Program-made: the position numbers and the translations under genes | The notes under the pieces: model-generated | Seen by the model: the letters and a program-made list of their open reading frames with translations, nothing else | Databases searched by the model: none | Told to the model about the DNA's origin: nothing | Assembly: GCF_013385175.1 (NCBI RefSeq) | Contig: NZ_JABZEO010000006.1 | Coordinates: forward strand, 186,001-250,000 | Direction: 5' to 3' | Length of the DNA: 64,000 bases | Origin: Allochromatium humboldtianum | GTDB lineage: Bacteria; Pseudomonadota; Gammaproteobacteria; Chromatiales; Chromatiaceae | Shown: one piece after another, positions 35,101 through 44,226 of the stretch | Position numbering within the stretch: the first letter of the stretch is position 1 | How the letters are laid out: every line of letters begins with the position of its first letter

Positions 35101-35917
35101 AATACGCCATCTGACCCTTGAGCGCCGAATCCGGATAGGTCGCCAGCCACTGCGCCCCCAGCGAGTTCTGCACCATGTACTGAACGATCCAATTCGGCGT
35201 GAACAACTGCGTCGCCGCCGGAATATCCTCACTCCTGACCACCTTACCGATGACCTGATCCTTCTTCTCACTAATATAGAACTGGTAGAGCCAGCCGATG
35301 ATCTCGACCTCCTGCCAATCCTCCTCCGGGATCGCCGTCACCAACTCGCGGATCAACGAATCGGTCTGCAACAGATTGTCCGGCAACAACAACTCAGTCT
35401 CGTCATCGATCGGCTCGAACAGAAACGGCATCGCCCGATGCAACGCCCGACACTGCGCCAGCAACAGATCGCGATACAACTCCTCGTCGCGCGTCCCATC
35501 CAGCTTGAGATCCAACACTCGCGCCCGGTCGAGTCCCGGAAGCTCGACATGCTGGGCCTGCTCCAAAATCTCCGGCAGCCCACCACCGGCCGGATGACTC
35601 AACACCCGAAAGCTATGCTCCAGATAGCCATGCAGCTCCATGAAGCGGATGGCGATGAAACGGTTGAACCAGGTGTAGGCCGCCGACTCCATGACCGCCT
35701 GAAACCCCTGCCGCTCGATGCGCGCGGCGAGCTTTTGGCGCTGAACCCCGATGCCGCGCGGATAGGCCCGCCCGTCGATGAAAATGAGCTGCCCCTCCTC
35801 CCGCTGGGGCGCGACACCCTGAGCCGTGAGGCCAAAGGTCGCCGCCCGGCGCATCACGGCGGCAATGAAGTCACGTCGGGCCTTGGGGGCGTAGGTCTTG
35901 AGTTTGGCGGTTTGCAT
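32168..35917 (-). CDS. pglX: BREX type 1 adenine methyltransferase PglX
   Basis: A 1249-residue N6-adenine DNA methyltransferase. Motif I is LIDPACGSGHILVEAYELF (about residue 307) and the catalytic motif IV is VVTNPPYMGNKGMN (about residue 524). PglX marks host DNA at a non-palindromic site and gives BREX its specificity. From about 33150 to 34330 (residues 530-920, behind motif IV, where the target recognition domain lies) the DNA is strikingly AT-rich, while both ends are GC-rich. The frame is intact. This indicates that the recognition part was exchanged by recombination with a foreign pglX. Confidence 0.95.
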   Translation of the reverse strand: MQTAKLKTYAPKARRDFIAAVMRRAATFGLTAQGVAPQREEGQLIFIDGRAYPRGIGVQRQKLAARIERQGFQAVMESAAYTWFNRFIAIRFMELHGYLEHSFRVLSHPAGGGLPEILEQAQHVELPGLDRARVLDLKLDGTRDEELYRDLLLAQCRALHRAMPFLFEPIDDETELLLPDNLLQTDSLIRELVTAIPEEDWQEVEIIGWLYQFYISEKKDQVIGKVVRSEDIPAATQLFTPNWIVQYMVQNSLGAQWLATYPDSALKGQMAYYIEPAEQTAEVKAQIAAITPESLNPEELTLIDPACGSGHILVEAYELFKAIYLERGYRLREIPQLILERNLYGLDIDERAAQLAGFALMMKARADDRRLFERRVTLDVMALQESKGLEADELAQILGAVGGLDATGEGRRAPLLGVAGDDLFPDTLPQLSLGEVETGRASSEAEALRATLAVLIETFAEAKTFGSLIQVPEALAEKLPELRRRCEVESQDLFVVEALRRLRPLVQQAELLAKRYDAVVTNPPYMGNKGMNAQLKKFMKQKFPGSNSDLFAASATRFLQFSKLSGFVGLMTPFTLMFLKSYSYLREIILGSYTLRSLIQPEYHSFFDSAFVPICTFVVKACRTNSYEASFIRLSDFYGAELQSVKAIEAIRNPACGWYYCTKTTAFEKLPGLPFVYWISEKILKLFSSNKLLGDVCESQAGICTTDNNRFLRFWHEVAYDSVMWNATDSEAAQASGRRWFPHNKGGGFRKWWGNHDYIVDWEDNGSRIKALVINKYDYLNGDPNFVVHDYGNYFKPFASWSEITSDIISFRLFPLGFTSNYKGMCVFQAGDTTLEQIVALCNSRLTAVLCEALNPTLSFGIGNFRSLPAALVEHKIVAPIVSQLVSIARLDWDLLEVSWKFQSVHILTSSSGFHPNIKSSYTAWITQNRTTIAEMKRLEEENNRLFIDAYGLQDELTPEVPIDQITLTVNPAYRYGKKLTNDEWSVEHGFPEELETRFREDTMRELVSYAIGCMMGRYSLDEPGLIYAHAGNQGFDPNRYRTFSADADGILPITELDWFDNDAAHRLVEFIAVAWDRAHLEDNLSFLAANLSPKKDETSRDTLRRYLSDGFFKHHLQTYKRRPIYWCFSSGKLKAFQCLVYLHRYHEGTLARLRMEYVVPLQSKLTARIDRLADDIAAAATSAQTKRLQKERDLLTRQLDELRQYDEKLRHAADQRIRLDLDDGVKVNYGKFGDLLAEVKTVTGQTSD

Positions 35918-35964
35918 CGAGGCTCCTTGAAGGGCTTACAGATTCCAGGATAGGTCAAGCTGAA

Positions 35965-38900
35965 TCAGCGAATCTCGACCCGCTCATGATTGGCGATCGC
36001 CGACTCCAGCACCTGTCTGAGTTTGTTCAGATAGGCGTCGATATCATCCTGCGTCTCCAAATAGGTCTTGGGAGCCAGCTCAGCGGCCCTGAGGATTCGG
36101 CGCGGCTTCGACTTCACAACGACCGGCTTAGGCGAGGGACCGCCCTTGTCATTCACCAGCGTCGGTGCGGGCGGCGTGAGCGACTCGATCCGGCTGAACG
36201 CACTATCGGCCAGTTCGACCGCGCGCCGAGCCGCCTGATCGATGTGCGCCAAACTGGCCTGTGACTCGACCTGGCTCTTGAGCTGCTGCAACGGATAGAG
36301 ACAACGATTGCGAACATCGGCCCCAGCCTTGGCCTCGTCCAGCTCGACCTGAATCTTGTCGATCTGAGCGTCGATCGCGGGCAAGACCGCCGTGCGGTGC
36401 TGCTCGACCAGTGCCGCGTTGACCTGTTCAACGCGCTCGATCAGCCCCTCGACCTCCTTGATCATCCCATAGGGCGCGGGCGCAGCCAGAATCTCCTGCA
36501 TCCGCTGGAGGGCCGGTTTGGCTCCAGCGTCCTGCTCCAGCCAGTCCCGGTTGAGTTGAAAGCGGCTGTGCGCCTGACGCAACCGATCCCAGGCAGAACG
36601 TTGCGTCTGGTAGAAATGGCGCAACTCATGGACGCTCTCGGACAGATCGAGCAGATCGTCCCGGCGCTCCAGGAAACGGGAGATCAGACCGAAACTTTCG
36701 GACTCGGCCAAGAGCTTGGCGATCACGCCCAGACTTTCGGCGATCTCCTGACTGCCCGGATAGTCGCCACTGGCCGTCAGCGGTTGGTACTGTGTCAGAT
36801 CGGTACGCCAGCCCCCGAAGTGCTCGCGCAAAAATCCATCCAGTGCCTCCTCGCCATCCGGCGGAAGCTGGCCGAACACCTCCCTGGCGAGTTGGCGGGC
36901 ACTCTGAAGCCGCCCCTGATCGACGGTCTGACGCTGGATGATCAGCAGACGTTTCCATTTGCTCGGCGTGATGACGGCGTCATACACCCGGTCGATCGGC
37001 AGGACCGCGCCATCGCTCACTAAATTGAAGTCGCCCCGACGCACCAGACGCGCCACCAGCAACACGACCTCCCATTCCGGCCAGCCGTAAGGGCGCCGTC
37101 CGAAACGGTTCTCCACCAGATCCTCCAGGATCACCGGTCGATTGGCACTTGCCATCAGCCCGACGGTGCTCTGCACTTCAGCGAGCGCCTGCTGGTTGCC
37201 CTGCCCGGCCTCCAGCGAGAATCCGAGTTCATCCACATCGGTGGCGTTGAGCACGGCCTTGATCTCAGCCTGGGGATTGGCGGACAGGCGTGCCAGATAG
37301 CCGAGCTTATTGAAGCTGTTGCGGATCAGATAGTTCAGTGCCTCAGTTAAGACACTGGCGGCGCTGCCGCCCTTGGGCTGGATGTGCTGGCCCACGGCAT
37401 AGTAGTGCGCCTCCTTGCAGCGTTCCTCCAACTGATGGATCAACCGCTGGCGACGCTCACGGTTTTCTTCCTGACGCTCGCGCAGGATGCGCAGGGTCGT
37501 GGTGGAGGCGGTGCCGTCGTGCTTGCGGACGACGTACTTATCAGTTTGCAGCCAGGTGCGCAGCTCCCGACTCAGGGTCTTGTCGTCGTCGAGTCGAATC
37601 AGGAGCTGTCCGCCATCGGCGGCACTGTCGAGGGTGCACTTGCCGTCACTGTAGAGGCCGTAGTCGTCGGCCAGCGGCGTGATCACCGACACGATCAGAT
37701 CGCCCTCGGTCCGGCTGCCATGCGGATGCAGATCGCACAGACGAGTCAGCCCAAAGTCCTTGTTGTTGTCCGGGAAACGGTGCTTGCGCAGCCCCTTGTA
37801 GACCTCCTCGAAGATCAATTCACCGAGAAATTTGGTCTCTTCCGCTGCACTGAGATCGATGTCCTTGATCTCGCGGCTGATGTCGCGCTCTTCGTTGGTG
37901 AGGAAGAAAAAGTCCTCACCGTTGCGACCAACCAGTGTCTCCTTCTCCAGCCGTTGCAGGCTGCCCTCAATCCGCTGACGCAAGACGAGCCGGTCGGCAT
38001 CAATGCAGTCGATGAAGAGCGTCACCAAGTTGTCGAGATGGCCGCGGATTTCGTCGACGTAGCGGATCAGGAACAGGGTCTTGAGCACCTGCACGTCGAT
38101 GGGTTCGAGCCGGTCGTTGTCGGCGGCGTGATCGATGGTCGACTTGACGACGCCTTCAAGAAAACTCTCGATCGAGGGATAGAAGCGATAGAGCGGGATC
38201 AACACGCCCACCGCCTCGTCGGCGACCTGGATGGCGGCTGACTGGAAGGCGTCCAGCATGGAACGCTCGCCACGCGCCAGATGCAGACCGGTGACACCAT
38301 GGCGGCGGATCGCCTCGAACACCTTCTGCATCAGCTGAAACTGATAGGGCGCGAAGGGATAGACGCTGACGAAATCGCGCGCATCGGCATAGGGCTTGAA
38401 GGTCATGCCGACGTTGGTGAAGCTGAGCTGGTGGCGCAGAATGTCGGCCTGATCCTCGTAGACCTGGGTCAGCGCCGCCTGAACCGATTCGTCCTTGTTC
38501 AGCAGCCGCTTGCGGATGACTTCGTCGACGTTGGCGCTCGACAGCGATAGGCGCGTCTTGAAACGTCCCTGGATCTTGGAGAAGTCATTGGCCTTGGACG
38601 CGCGCACTTCGCCGATCACCGCGTCGATGTCTTCCTGCGAGGTCACGACAACCCAGGCGCGTCCCCCGCAGATCGTGCCGAGATTCTCGGTGATGGTCTG
38701 GAGATTGAGCATGAGGTGTGTGTCGTCGCCGATGAAACCGCCAATCTCATCGACCAGGAACAGCAGACGATGCTGGGGACTGCGACTGTCGAGATAGTCC
38801 TTAACCCAACGTGCGAAGTTCTCGACGTTCAGCCGTGACCTGAAGTCCTCTTCCGCTTTGTCGAGCCAACTCCGTGCACCCTCGGCGCTTTTGCCCAGCG

Positions 38901-39561
38901 TCTCCGCGAGCGCCTGAACCAGCTCGTCGGCATAGAAGCTGTAGGCATCGCGCTCCTGCTCCCACTCGACGTGCGCCAAGGCGTGAAAAGCCGCCTTGAA
39001 GCTGTCCAGCTGGTCCTGAGCCGCGAGACGCCGCTCTAGATCGGCGATATGCGGATGATCGCCGCTGTAGCCGAGCTTTTCGTTGAAGACTTTGAGAAAG
39101 ACCCGCAGGATGGCGTCGCGTCCGCTGCCGCTGTCGGCCTTGCTGTCGATATTGAACAGGATGACATCGATCTCGGTGCCAACCGCACGCTTGATATCGG
39201 CGGCCAGCATGGCGTCCTGGATTTTACCGTCGAAGAACTCGATAGCACGCTTGGTCCGGCCGTTCCAGGTGATCTCGCGATTCTCCAGCAGATAGGAGAG
39301 GATCTTGAGGAAATGCGACTTGCCGGAGCCGAAAAAGCCCGAGATCCACACCCCGATCAAACCAACGAGACTCGGATCGCCGGTGCGGTCGATGGCCTCC
39401 AGAAAGGCACCGAAGAAGCGGCGGAAGTGAACATCGAGTTCGCGCGTGACGACATATTCGTCCAGCTCCTGCCATACGGAGGCGCTGTCGGCTTGGTCGG
39501 CCTTGATGACACCATTGATGGGACGGTCGATCGGCTTGGCGAACAGTTCCTTGACCAGCAT
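35965..39561 (-). CDS. brxC: BREX P-loop ATPase BrxC
   Basis: A 1198-residue protein of the BrxC/PglY family. The N-terminus has the family start MLVKELFAKPIDRPINGVIKA and the Walker A GFFGSGKSHFLK (residues 75-86), with a Walker B-like segment LLFLVDEIGGFIG further on. Length is normal. BrxC is a large ATPase needed for both methylation and restriction. It lies 9 bases behind brxB and 47 bases before pglX in the same operon. Confidence 0.95.
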   Translation of the reverse strand: MLVKELFAKPIDRPINGVIKADQADSASVWQELDEYVVTRELDVHFRRFFGAFLEAIDRTGDPSLVGLIGVWISGFFGSGKSHFLKILSYLLENREITWNGRTKRAIEFFDGKIQDAMLAADIKRAVGTEIDVILFNIDSKADSGSGRDAILRVFLKVFNEKLGYSGDHPHIADLERRLAAQDQLDSFKAAFHALAHVEWEQERDAYSFYADELVQALAETLGKSAEGARSWLDKAEEDFRSRLNVENFARWVKDYLDSRSPQHRLLFLVDEIGGFIGDDTHLMLNLQTITENLGTICGGRAWVVVTSQEDIDAVIGEVRASKANDFSKIQGRFKTRLSLSSANVDEVIRKRLLNKDESVQAALTQVYEDQADILRHQLSFTNVGMTFKPYADARDFVSVYPFAPYQFQLMQKVFEAIRRHGVTGLHLARGERSMLDAFQSAAIQVADEAVGVLIPLYRFYPSIESFLEGVVKSTIDHAADNDRLEPIDVQVLKTLFLIRYVDEIRGHLDNLVTLFIDCIDADRLVLRQRIEGSLQRLEKETLVGRNGEDFFFLTNEERDISREIKDIDLSAAEETKFLGELIFEEVYKGLRKHRFPDNNKDFGLTRLCDLHPHGSRTEGDLIVSVITPLADDYGLYSDGKCTLDSAADGGQLLIRLDDDKTLSRELRTWLQTDKYVVRKHDGTASTTTLRILRERQEENRERRQRLIHQLEERCKEAHYYAVGQHIQPKGGSAASVLTEALNYLIRNSFNKLGYLARLSANPQAEIKAVLNATDVDELGFSLEAGQGNQQALAEVQSTVGLMASANRPVILEDLVENRFGRRPYGWPEWEVVLLVARLVRRGDFNLVSDGAVLPIDRVYDAVITPSKWKRLLIIQRQTVDQGRLQSARQLAREVFGQLPPDGEEALDGFLREHFGGWRTDLTQYQPLTASGDYPGSQEIAESLGVIAKLLAESESFGLISRFLERRDDLLDLSESVHELRHFYQTQRSAWDRLRQAHSRFQLNRDWLEQDAGAKPALQRMQEILAAPAPYGMIKEVEGLIERVEQVNAALVEQHRTAVLPAIDAQIDKIQVELDEAKAGADVRNRCLYPLQQLKSQVESQASLAHIDQAARRAVELADSAFSRIESLTPPAPTLVNDKGGPSPKPVVVKSKPRRILRAAELAPKTYLETQDDIDAYLNKLRQVLESAIANHERVEIR

Positions 39562-39570
39562 ACGCAGCTC

Positions 39571-40146
39571 CTAATTCACGAGTCTGAAGGCACGGTAATA
39601 GGGTTTGTCGGGCAGGATCCCGAACAGACGCAGGGATTGTCCGTCATAAACGCCCGGATAGAAGAGCACGAGCGGCGTGTGACCCAGGCGGTGATGCAGG
39701 TTGTTGAGTAGGTTATGGGTACGCAGCAATGGATAGGCCGCACCGACGCCGGACACCAGCACCAGATCCTGCTGTTCGGGCTGCACTTCGTCGGCGAAGA
39801 CCTGTGCCAGCTTGCCGGCTTCCAGCGGAGCGGACAGCGCCCTGAGCAGGGCGGCATCGCCAGCCGTTTTCTGCCGCTCCAGCGACTTGTCATAGAGTCC
39901 GCGCGCCTTGAGATGGCGGACGATCAAATCGAGCAGATCGACATGCCGGAATCGCAGGCCAGGACGCCGCTTGGGAAGCTGAGCCAATAAAAAGTCGATG
40001 TGAGCACGCATGGCCGGTTCACGCGCCGGCGGGTAGTCGAAGGCATAGAAGGGGATCTCGTTCCCCAATCCCTGGCCGTGGAGAAGATCGTCGGAGGTGA
40101 GGCGGGTCAGAATTTGATCGAGTCGTCGGTCGAAATCGCTGCTCAT
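39571..40146 (-). CDS. brxB: BREX protein BrxB (DUF1788)
   Basis: A 191-residue protein with the DUF1788 pattern: IPFYAFDYPPAREPAMRAH near the N-terminus, HVDLLDLIVRHLKARG, and the C-terminal LVLFYPGVYDGQSLRLFG followed by YYRAFRLVN. Its precise role in BREX is not settled. It lies between brxA (8 bases) and brxC (9 bases), the standard order, and its length is normal. Confidence 0.95.
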   Translation of the reverse strand: MSSDFDRRLDQILTRLTSDDLLHGQGLGNEIPFYAFDYPPAREPAMRAHIDFLLAQLPKRRPGLRFRHVDLLDLIVRHLKARGLYDKSLERQKTAGDAALLRALSAPLEAGKLAQVFADEVQPEQQDLVLVSGVGAAYPLLRTHNLLNNLHHRLGHTPLVLFYPGVYDGQSLRLFGILPDKPYYRAFRLVN

Positions 40147-40154
40147 CCCAGGCT

Positions 40155-40796
40155 TCAGGTCAGTCGGATCTGCATGCAGCGCAGTATATCGTCTTCACCC
40201 TGAGCACGCAGACAGGCCACGACCTCGGGTTCCAGCCGCAGCGCCTGCAACCTCCGGGGACGTGAGTCGGATAGATAGCCAGCCTCGGCCAGCATCCCAA
40301 AGGCACGCTGGCGCAGACTGGTCAGGGTTGCGGCTGACCAGGCAGGCATCCGGGGATCGCGGAGATGACAGTCTTCCAGATACCGCTCCCAGTGCCGAGG
40401 TTTGAGCTGGGGTTCGAAGCGACGGTACAGATCCGGCACGATGAGATCCAAAAAATCCGCCAGCAGCGGCGAATACTTGAGCGTCGCCGCGAACACTGCC
40501 TGCGTAGCAACTGGCTTGCCGGCGTCGCGGACCAGCGTCCAGAGTTCAGGGGTCATGGTCCGCAACCGGGCACGAATCAGCCCCGCCTTGCCGACAGCGG
40601 TGGCGGGAGAACGCTTGCGCAGCACATTCTCGACTTCGATGGCGTGTTTCCAGCTATCGGCATCGACGTCTTGGAGCAGCAGATCGGCGACGAGGCGACT
40701 CTCCGGGACCATAAGCCCACCTTTAGTGAAATTAGCTTTATAACGTCCTGTATATTTCAGGGCTTCAGTCATTTGCTCTTTAATCAACGGATACAC
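40155..40796 (-). CDS. brxA: BREX protein BrxA (DUF1819)
   Basis: A 213-residue DUF1819 protein. The core YKANFTKGGLMVPESRLVADLLL is the family signature; structures of relatives show a small DNA-binding helical protein. It is the first gene of the BREX operon. The start is uncertain: GTG at 40796 or ATG at 40772 (eight residues shorter); neither has a strong ribosome binding site. An unknown AT-rich gene precedes it on the same strand by 61 bases. Confidence 0.93.
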   Translation of the reverse strand: MYPLIKEQMTEALKYTGRYKANFTKGGLMVPESRLVADLLLQDVDADSWKHAIEVENVLRKRSPATAVGKAGLIRARLRTMTPELWTLVRDAGKPVATQAVFAATLKYSPLLADFLDLIVPDLYRRFEPQLKPRHWERYLEDCHLRDPRMPAWSAATLTSLRQRAFGMLAEAGYLSDSRPRRLQALRLEPEVVACLRAQGEDDILRCMQIRLT

Positions 40797-40857
40797 TGCT
40801 TTTCATAGTTAAAACGCTTAGCGCCAGCCTCGCAAACAAGGCATTAACGCTCGACCA

Positions 40858-41769
40858 CTACAATCTGCACTTAATGAAATGTGAAATAATTTTTAGAAAC
40901 ACGCTATCACTACACTGAATCGCGTCGGGATATTCTTTTTTCAAATCCTCAATGCAAGATTTCCTCTGCCCTTTATACAAATACCTCCCAGTTGCAGAAT
41001 CTTTTCTAGGTCGCAAATTACGGATGACACCTTTAGAAGCAGCATCTTCAATAATCTCTTTAAGTGAATTATAATTCTTAGCGCCAACAGAGTTCTTGAA
41101 TTTGCGCAGCTTATCACTTTCTTCTTCATTGTAAGGTATAATTTTTTTTAGAATTTTTTTGCCGCTTGATTTTTGTGCAAAAGCTTTTGGCTTTCCACAG
41201 GATTGATTAATAGCAGCCATTGAAAAAAAATTAATACTCCAGTTGGCATTATACAGTAAATCAAAATCCACAAAACCAAACAAAAACTTATCCAGAGAGA
41301 AAATGGCTTTTGACTTAAGCGATGCTTTGTGATTCGGATCTTGCTCCAAAGCATTACAGCCATCACCTACTGAAACAATTACGTAACAAAACTCTTTTCC
41401 CGATTCACCGCGCCACTTATCATAGCGCTCAAGAAATTTTTTGCTGCCACTGCCGTAACTAATCCAAAATTTAAAAGCCAGTCTCATCCAAACCGCTGGC
41501 GGAAATTTGCTTTCAGTTTTAATAAGTGCTCGACTTTCGTTTTTTAAAAAAAGAGCGAGTGCATCACAAATTTCGCGATCGTCACTGGGAATTCTATTAA
41601 ATGAGCCATGAATATCGCCATCCATCTGGCACTGCATATAACCCCACAAATCATCAAAATGATCTGAAGAGCCACTTTCAACTGAATCAGCAACAAACAT
41701 CACTTTAAAAGCTTTTTGAAAAGACCATTTCTTATTCTCGAATATATTCTCTTTTTGTAAGTTCTTCAT
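40858..41769 (-). CDS. hypothetical protein upstream of BREX
   Basis: A protein of about 303 residues that I do not recognise. ATG 41769 is chosen because AAGGTGG lies six bases upstream; a TTG at 41826 and an open frame without ATG up to 41872 leave room for a longer or 5'-truncated gene. The sequence is rich in Lys, Phe, Trp and Asn, with a basic C-terminal part (NLRPRKDSATGRYLYKGQRK). It is far more AT-rich than the BREX genes it precedes, so it is a separate import. Orientation and 61-base spacing suggest it could share a transcript with brxA. Confidence 0.6.
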   Translation of the reverse strand: MKNLQKENIFENKKWSFQKAFKVMFVADSVESGSSDHFDDLWGYMQCQMDGDIHGSFNRIPSDDREICDALALFLKNESRALIKTESKFPPAVWMRLAFKFWISYGSGSKKFLERYDKWRGESGKEFCYVIVSVGDGCNALEQDPNHKASLKSKAIFSLDKFLFGFVDFDLLYNANWSINFFSMAAINQSCGKPKAFAQKSSGKKILKKIIPYNEEESDKLRKFKNSVGAKNYNSLKEIIEDAASKGVIRNLRPRKDSATGRYLYKGQRKSCIEDLKKEYPDAIQCSDSVFLKIISHFIKCRL

Positions 41770-41826
41770 TTGATACCACCTTGCGCTTAGCACTATTGCG
41801 TTAGCATCAACTGGCAAATCATGCAA

Positions 41827-42278
41827 TTTTTTAATCCAAACTCTCTCATAAAACCTGAGTGTTATCGTTGATCAGTAGACGTGACGGGACTCTCCGGTTG
41901 CTCCATGCTCTTACGACGTAACGACTTCTCAACCATGTTCATCTCAATCCCAAAATGGTGTAGCAACTCGTGCCGAAGCCGTCCTCGGAGTGGGACGAAG
42001 CCGGGCCTCCAGGTTGTCACGTCGCGAGGGCGTGGGGCGACTTAGAGTCCCGCCACGCATCCTGAGCGACGATGACACTCCGGCCATCCTCCCATCCTCC
42101 CATCCTCTCAAAGGATAGCGGAATTTTGCGCGAAGACACCGTTTAGGAGCGATTTTGATGCATCAATGCACAACTGGGAGGGCGGTGAGTCGCTAGCTAA
42201 ACCGTTTCCTGTAAAGCCTGGAGGCTAGAGCAACCTGCGCTGTGCAGCCTGCTTGATAGCACAACACTGGAGTTGCCC
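41827..42278. other. 450-bp regulatory/intergenic region
   Basis: No gene is supported. It has three tandem copies of an 8-base unit (CATCCTCC, CATCCTCC, CATCCTCT at 42085-42108) and a perfect 12-bp palindrome TTGATGCATCAA at 42155-42166, about 110 bases before the AlpA-like gene, which may be an operator. The promoters for the BREX side and the AlpA-like gene are expected here. Confidence 0.45.
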
Positions 42279-42608
42279 ATGAGGAAACGCGAGGATCAGG
42301 ATCAGCATTCAGCCTCTCCGCTTACCCAAGATCAAGCCGCGTCGAGACTGACGACGCAGACGGATAACCTCCGCCTGGCTCCCCAACACAGTCACGCATT
42401 GGAGTTGTTTGACAGGTATGCCGACTCTGTGAACGTATCTCTACCGGTCGTTCAAGGTCTTTTTGGATGCTCTCGGGCGACGATTTATCGCTGGGTGAAA
42501 AACGGATACCTGCCAGCGCCAAACAAATTCGGCCCTAGAATTAGCCGCTGGAATGTTGGAGAGCTTCGCCAGGTATTAGATAAAGCGCGCAACGACACGT
42601 CGAGGTGA
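42279..42608 (+). CDS. AlpA-like HTH regulator
   Basis: A 109-residue DNA-binding protein. The C-terminal 55 residues contain a MerR/AlpA-type winged helix: VSLPVVQGLFGCSRATIYRWVKNGYLPAPNKFGPRISRWNV, split here as GCSRATIYRWV and then GPRISRWNVGELRQVL. AlpA-like proteins control excision and integrase genes in P4-type elements. The N-terminal 45 residues are a polar, Gln-rich extension. ATG 42279 has GGAG at 42269-42272. It lies beside a P4-type integrase, transcribed toward it, with a strong terminator between them. Confidence 0.8.
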   Translation: MRKREDQDQHSASPLTQDQAASRLTTQTDNLRLAPQHSHALELFDRYADSVNVSLPVVQGLFGCSRATIYRWVKNGYLPAPNKFGPRISRWNVGELRQVLDKARNDTSR

Positions 42609-42675
42609 TATAGTAAGGTCAAATCCAAAAAACGCCGCTAAACAAAGTTTCTAGACTGGCCTGAACAGTAACCTA

Positions 42676-42717
42676 CTTGCTATGAGCGAACATCCGCTCA
42701 TAGCAAGCGTTTTCTTT
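42676..42717 (+). terminator. strong intrinsic terminator
   Basis: A perfect 13-bp stem (42676-42688 with 42695-42707) with a 6-base loop is followed by a T-rich tract (CGTTTTCTTT). It ends the AlpA-like transcript and, as the stem is symmetrical, could also stop transcripts from the integrase side. Confidence 0.85.
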
Positions 42718-42831
42718 GCAGAAAGTCATGTTGCAGTCAGTAAAACGCCTGACAACTTGCCTATGCAAGCTCAGAAGGCATTTATAGGACCGAAAAACAG
42801 AGATGGACCCACCAAGCAGAGTTGAATTCAG

Positions 42832-44067
42832 TTACTGGCGCTCAGCTTCAGGTGCTGCACTGATACCGGTAATATAGTTGGCCCAATCCTCCATCAGACG
42901 ACGTCGCTTATCGAACAAAGTTCCGCGCGCATAAGCGGCTTCCGCCTTATCTTTGAGTTGATGGGCCAGTGCGTGCTCAATTACCTCTCGCGGATAAGCC
43001 GTAGTTTCTCCCGCCCAATCACGAAACGTCGAACGAAAGCCGTGCGCGGTCAAATCGCCTCGCTCCATCCGGCGAAGCACAGCCGTCAGAGACATATCGC
43101 TGAGGGGATTGCCATGTCGTGCTCCTGGGAACACGATGTCGTCCTCTTGAAAGGCACCGAGTTGCTTGATGCTTTTCAACAAGTCGATCGCTGGCTGGCT
43201 CAGCGGAACACGATGTTCTTTGCTGGCTTTCATTCGACTGGCTGGAATCGTCCAAACGCCGGCTTCCAGATCAATTTCACGCCATGTCATACCGCGTACT
43301 TCACCAGAGCGCGTGGCCGTCAGAATCAAAAATTCGAGAGCACGTGCAGCGATGCCTTCGCGCTCGCGCAAGGAATCCATGAAAGCGCCTACGTCTTCCC
43401 ATGGCAAGGCCGCATGATGCTCGGTTCTTTGAACCTTGGACGGCTTCGGCAGCAATTTGTCGAGGTGTCCTTTCCAGCGAGCCGGATTGTCACCTTGCCG
43501 GTAGCCTCGCGCTTGCGCCCAATCCAGAACGGCTTCGAGACGTCCGCGAAGCCGCGAAGCCGTCTCTGTTTTAGTAGTCCAGATCGGCTCAAGGATCTTC
43601 ATTACATGCGAGAGAGACACATCCCTCACCTGCAACTGACCGATGACAGGAGACGCATACGTTTCTAGGGTGGCAGACCACTGTGCTGCATGCTTAGTAC
43701 TCTTCCACTCAGCAGATTTTGAGGCCACCAACTTACGCGCCGCTTCATCAAAGGTGATTTCTGCACCTCGTTGCGCGGCCAATTCGCGGCGAGCAGCCGC
43801 ACGCTCCGCAACGGGATCTCGGCCCAGCTCAATCGCTTGCCGAGCATCTCGGGCTTTCTCACGGGCCAGCGAGAGCGTCACGGATGGATAGCCCCCCAGC
43901 CCCATCTCACGTCGTTTACCGCCGACTATGGTTCGGAGAATCCAAGTGCGTGCTCCAGCGTTGGTGACTTGCAGATACAAGCCAGCCACCCCGCCTACCG
44001 CATGCATCCCGGGCTTCTTCAGTCGCCCCACTTCCAAGGCCGACAATTCTTTTGCAAGTTTTGGCAT
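42832..44067 (-). CDS. P4-type tyrosine integrase
   Basis: A 411-residue phage integrase. Residues 1-90 form the DUF4102 arm-binding domain typical of P4-like integrases (GLYLQVTNAGARTWILR, MGLGGYPSVTLSLAREKARDAR). The catalytic domain has Arg in TATRSGEVRG, HGFRSTFRDWA (His-x-x-Arg), HALAH and the nucleophile Tyr in AYARGTLFDKR. All catalytic residues are present, so it should be active. Such enzymes insert islands at tRNA 3' ends. Its start codon faces the possible tRNA-Ser-like site at 44240-44251, which would place the end of the island there. Confidence 0.93.
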   Translation of the reverse strand: MPKLAKELSALEVGRLKKPGMHAVGGVAGLYLQVTNAGARTWILRTIVGGKRREMGLGGYPSVTLSLAREKARDARQAIELGRDPVAERAAARRELAAQRGAEITFDEAARKLVASKSAEWKSTKHAAQWSATLETYASPVIGQLQVRDVSLSHVMKILEPIWTTKTETASRLRGRLEAVLDWAQARGYRQGDNPARWKGHLDKLLPKPSKVQRTEHHAALPWEDVGAFMDSLREREGIAARALEFLILTATRSGEVRGMTWREIDLEAGVWTIPASRMKASKEHRVPLSQPAIDLLKSIKQLGAFQEDDIVFPGARHGNPLSDMSLTAVLRRMERGDLTAHGFRSTFRDWAGETTAYPREVIEHALAHQLKDKAEAAYARGTLFDKRRRLMEDWANYITGISAAPEAERQ

Positions 44068-44226
44068 AACCTAAACCGCCTCACCTACCCACCATCATAC
44101 CCGCCATAAAAAATGCGATTGCATGATACGTCATGAGACGAGCAGAGACACTAAAAACTTACAACAATTTGTTTTAAAATGATTTTTTTAACTTTATTGA
44201 GATGATCTGAGACAGTATGATACGGA

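Noticed and set aside
42085-42108. three tandem 8-base repeats as a CRISPR or iteron array
   Set aside because: Only three short contiguous copies without spacers; no cas genes in the window.
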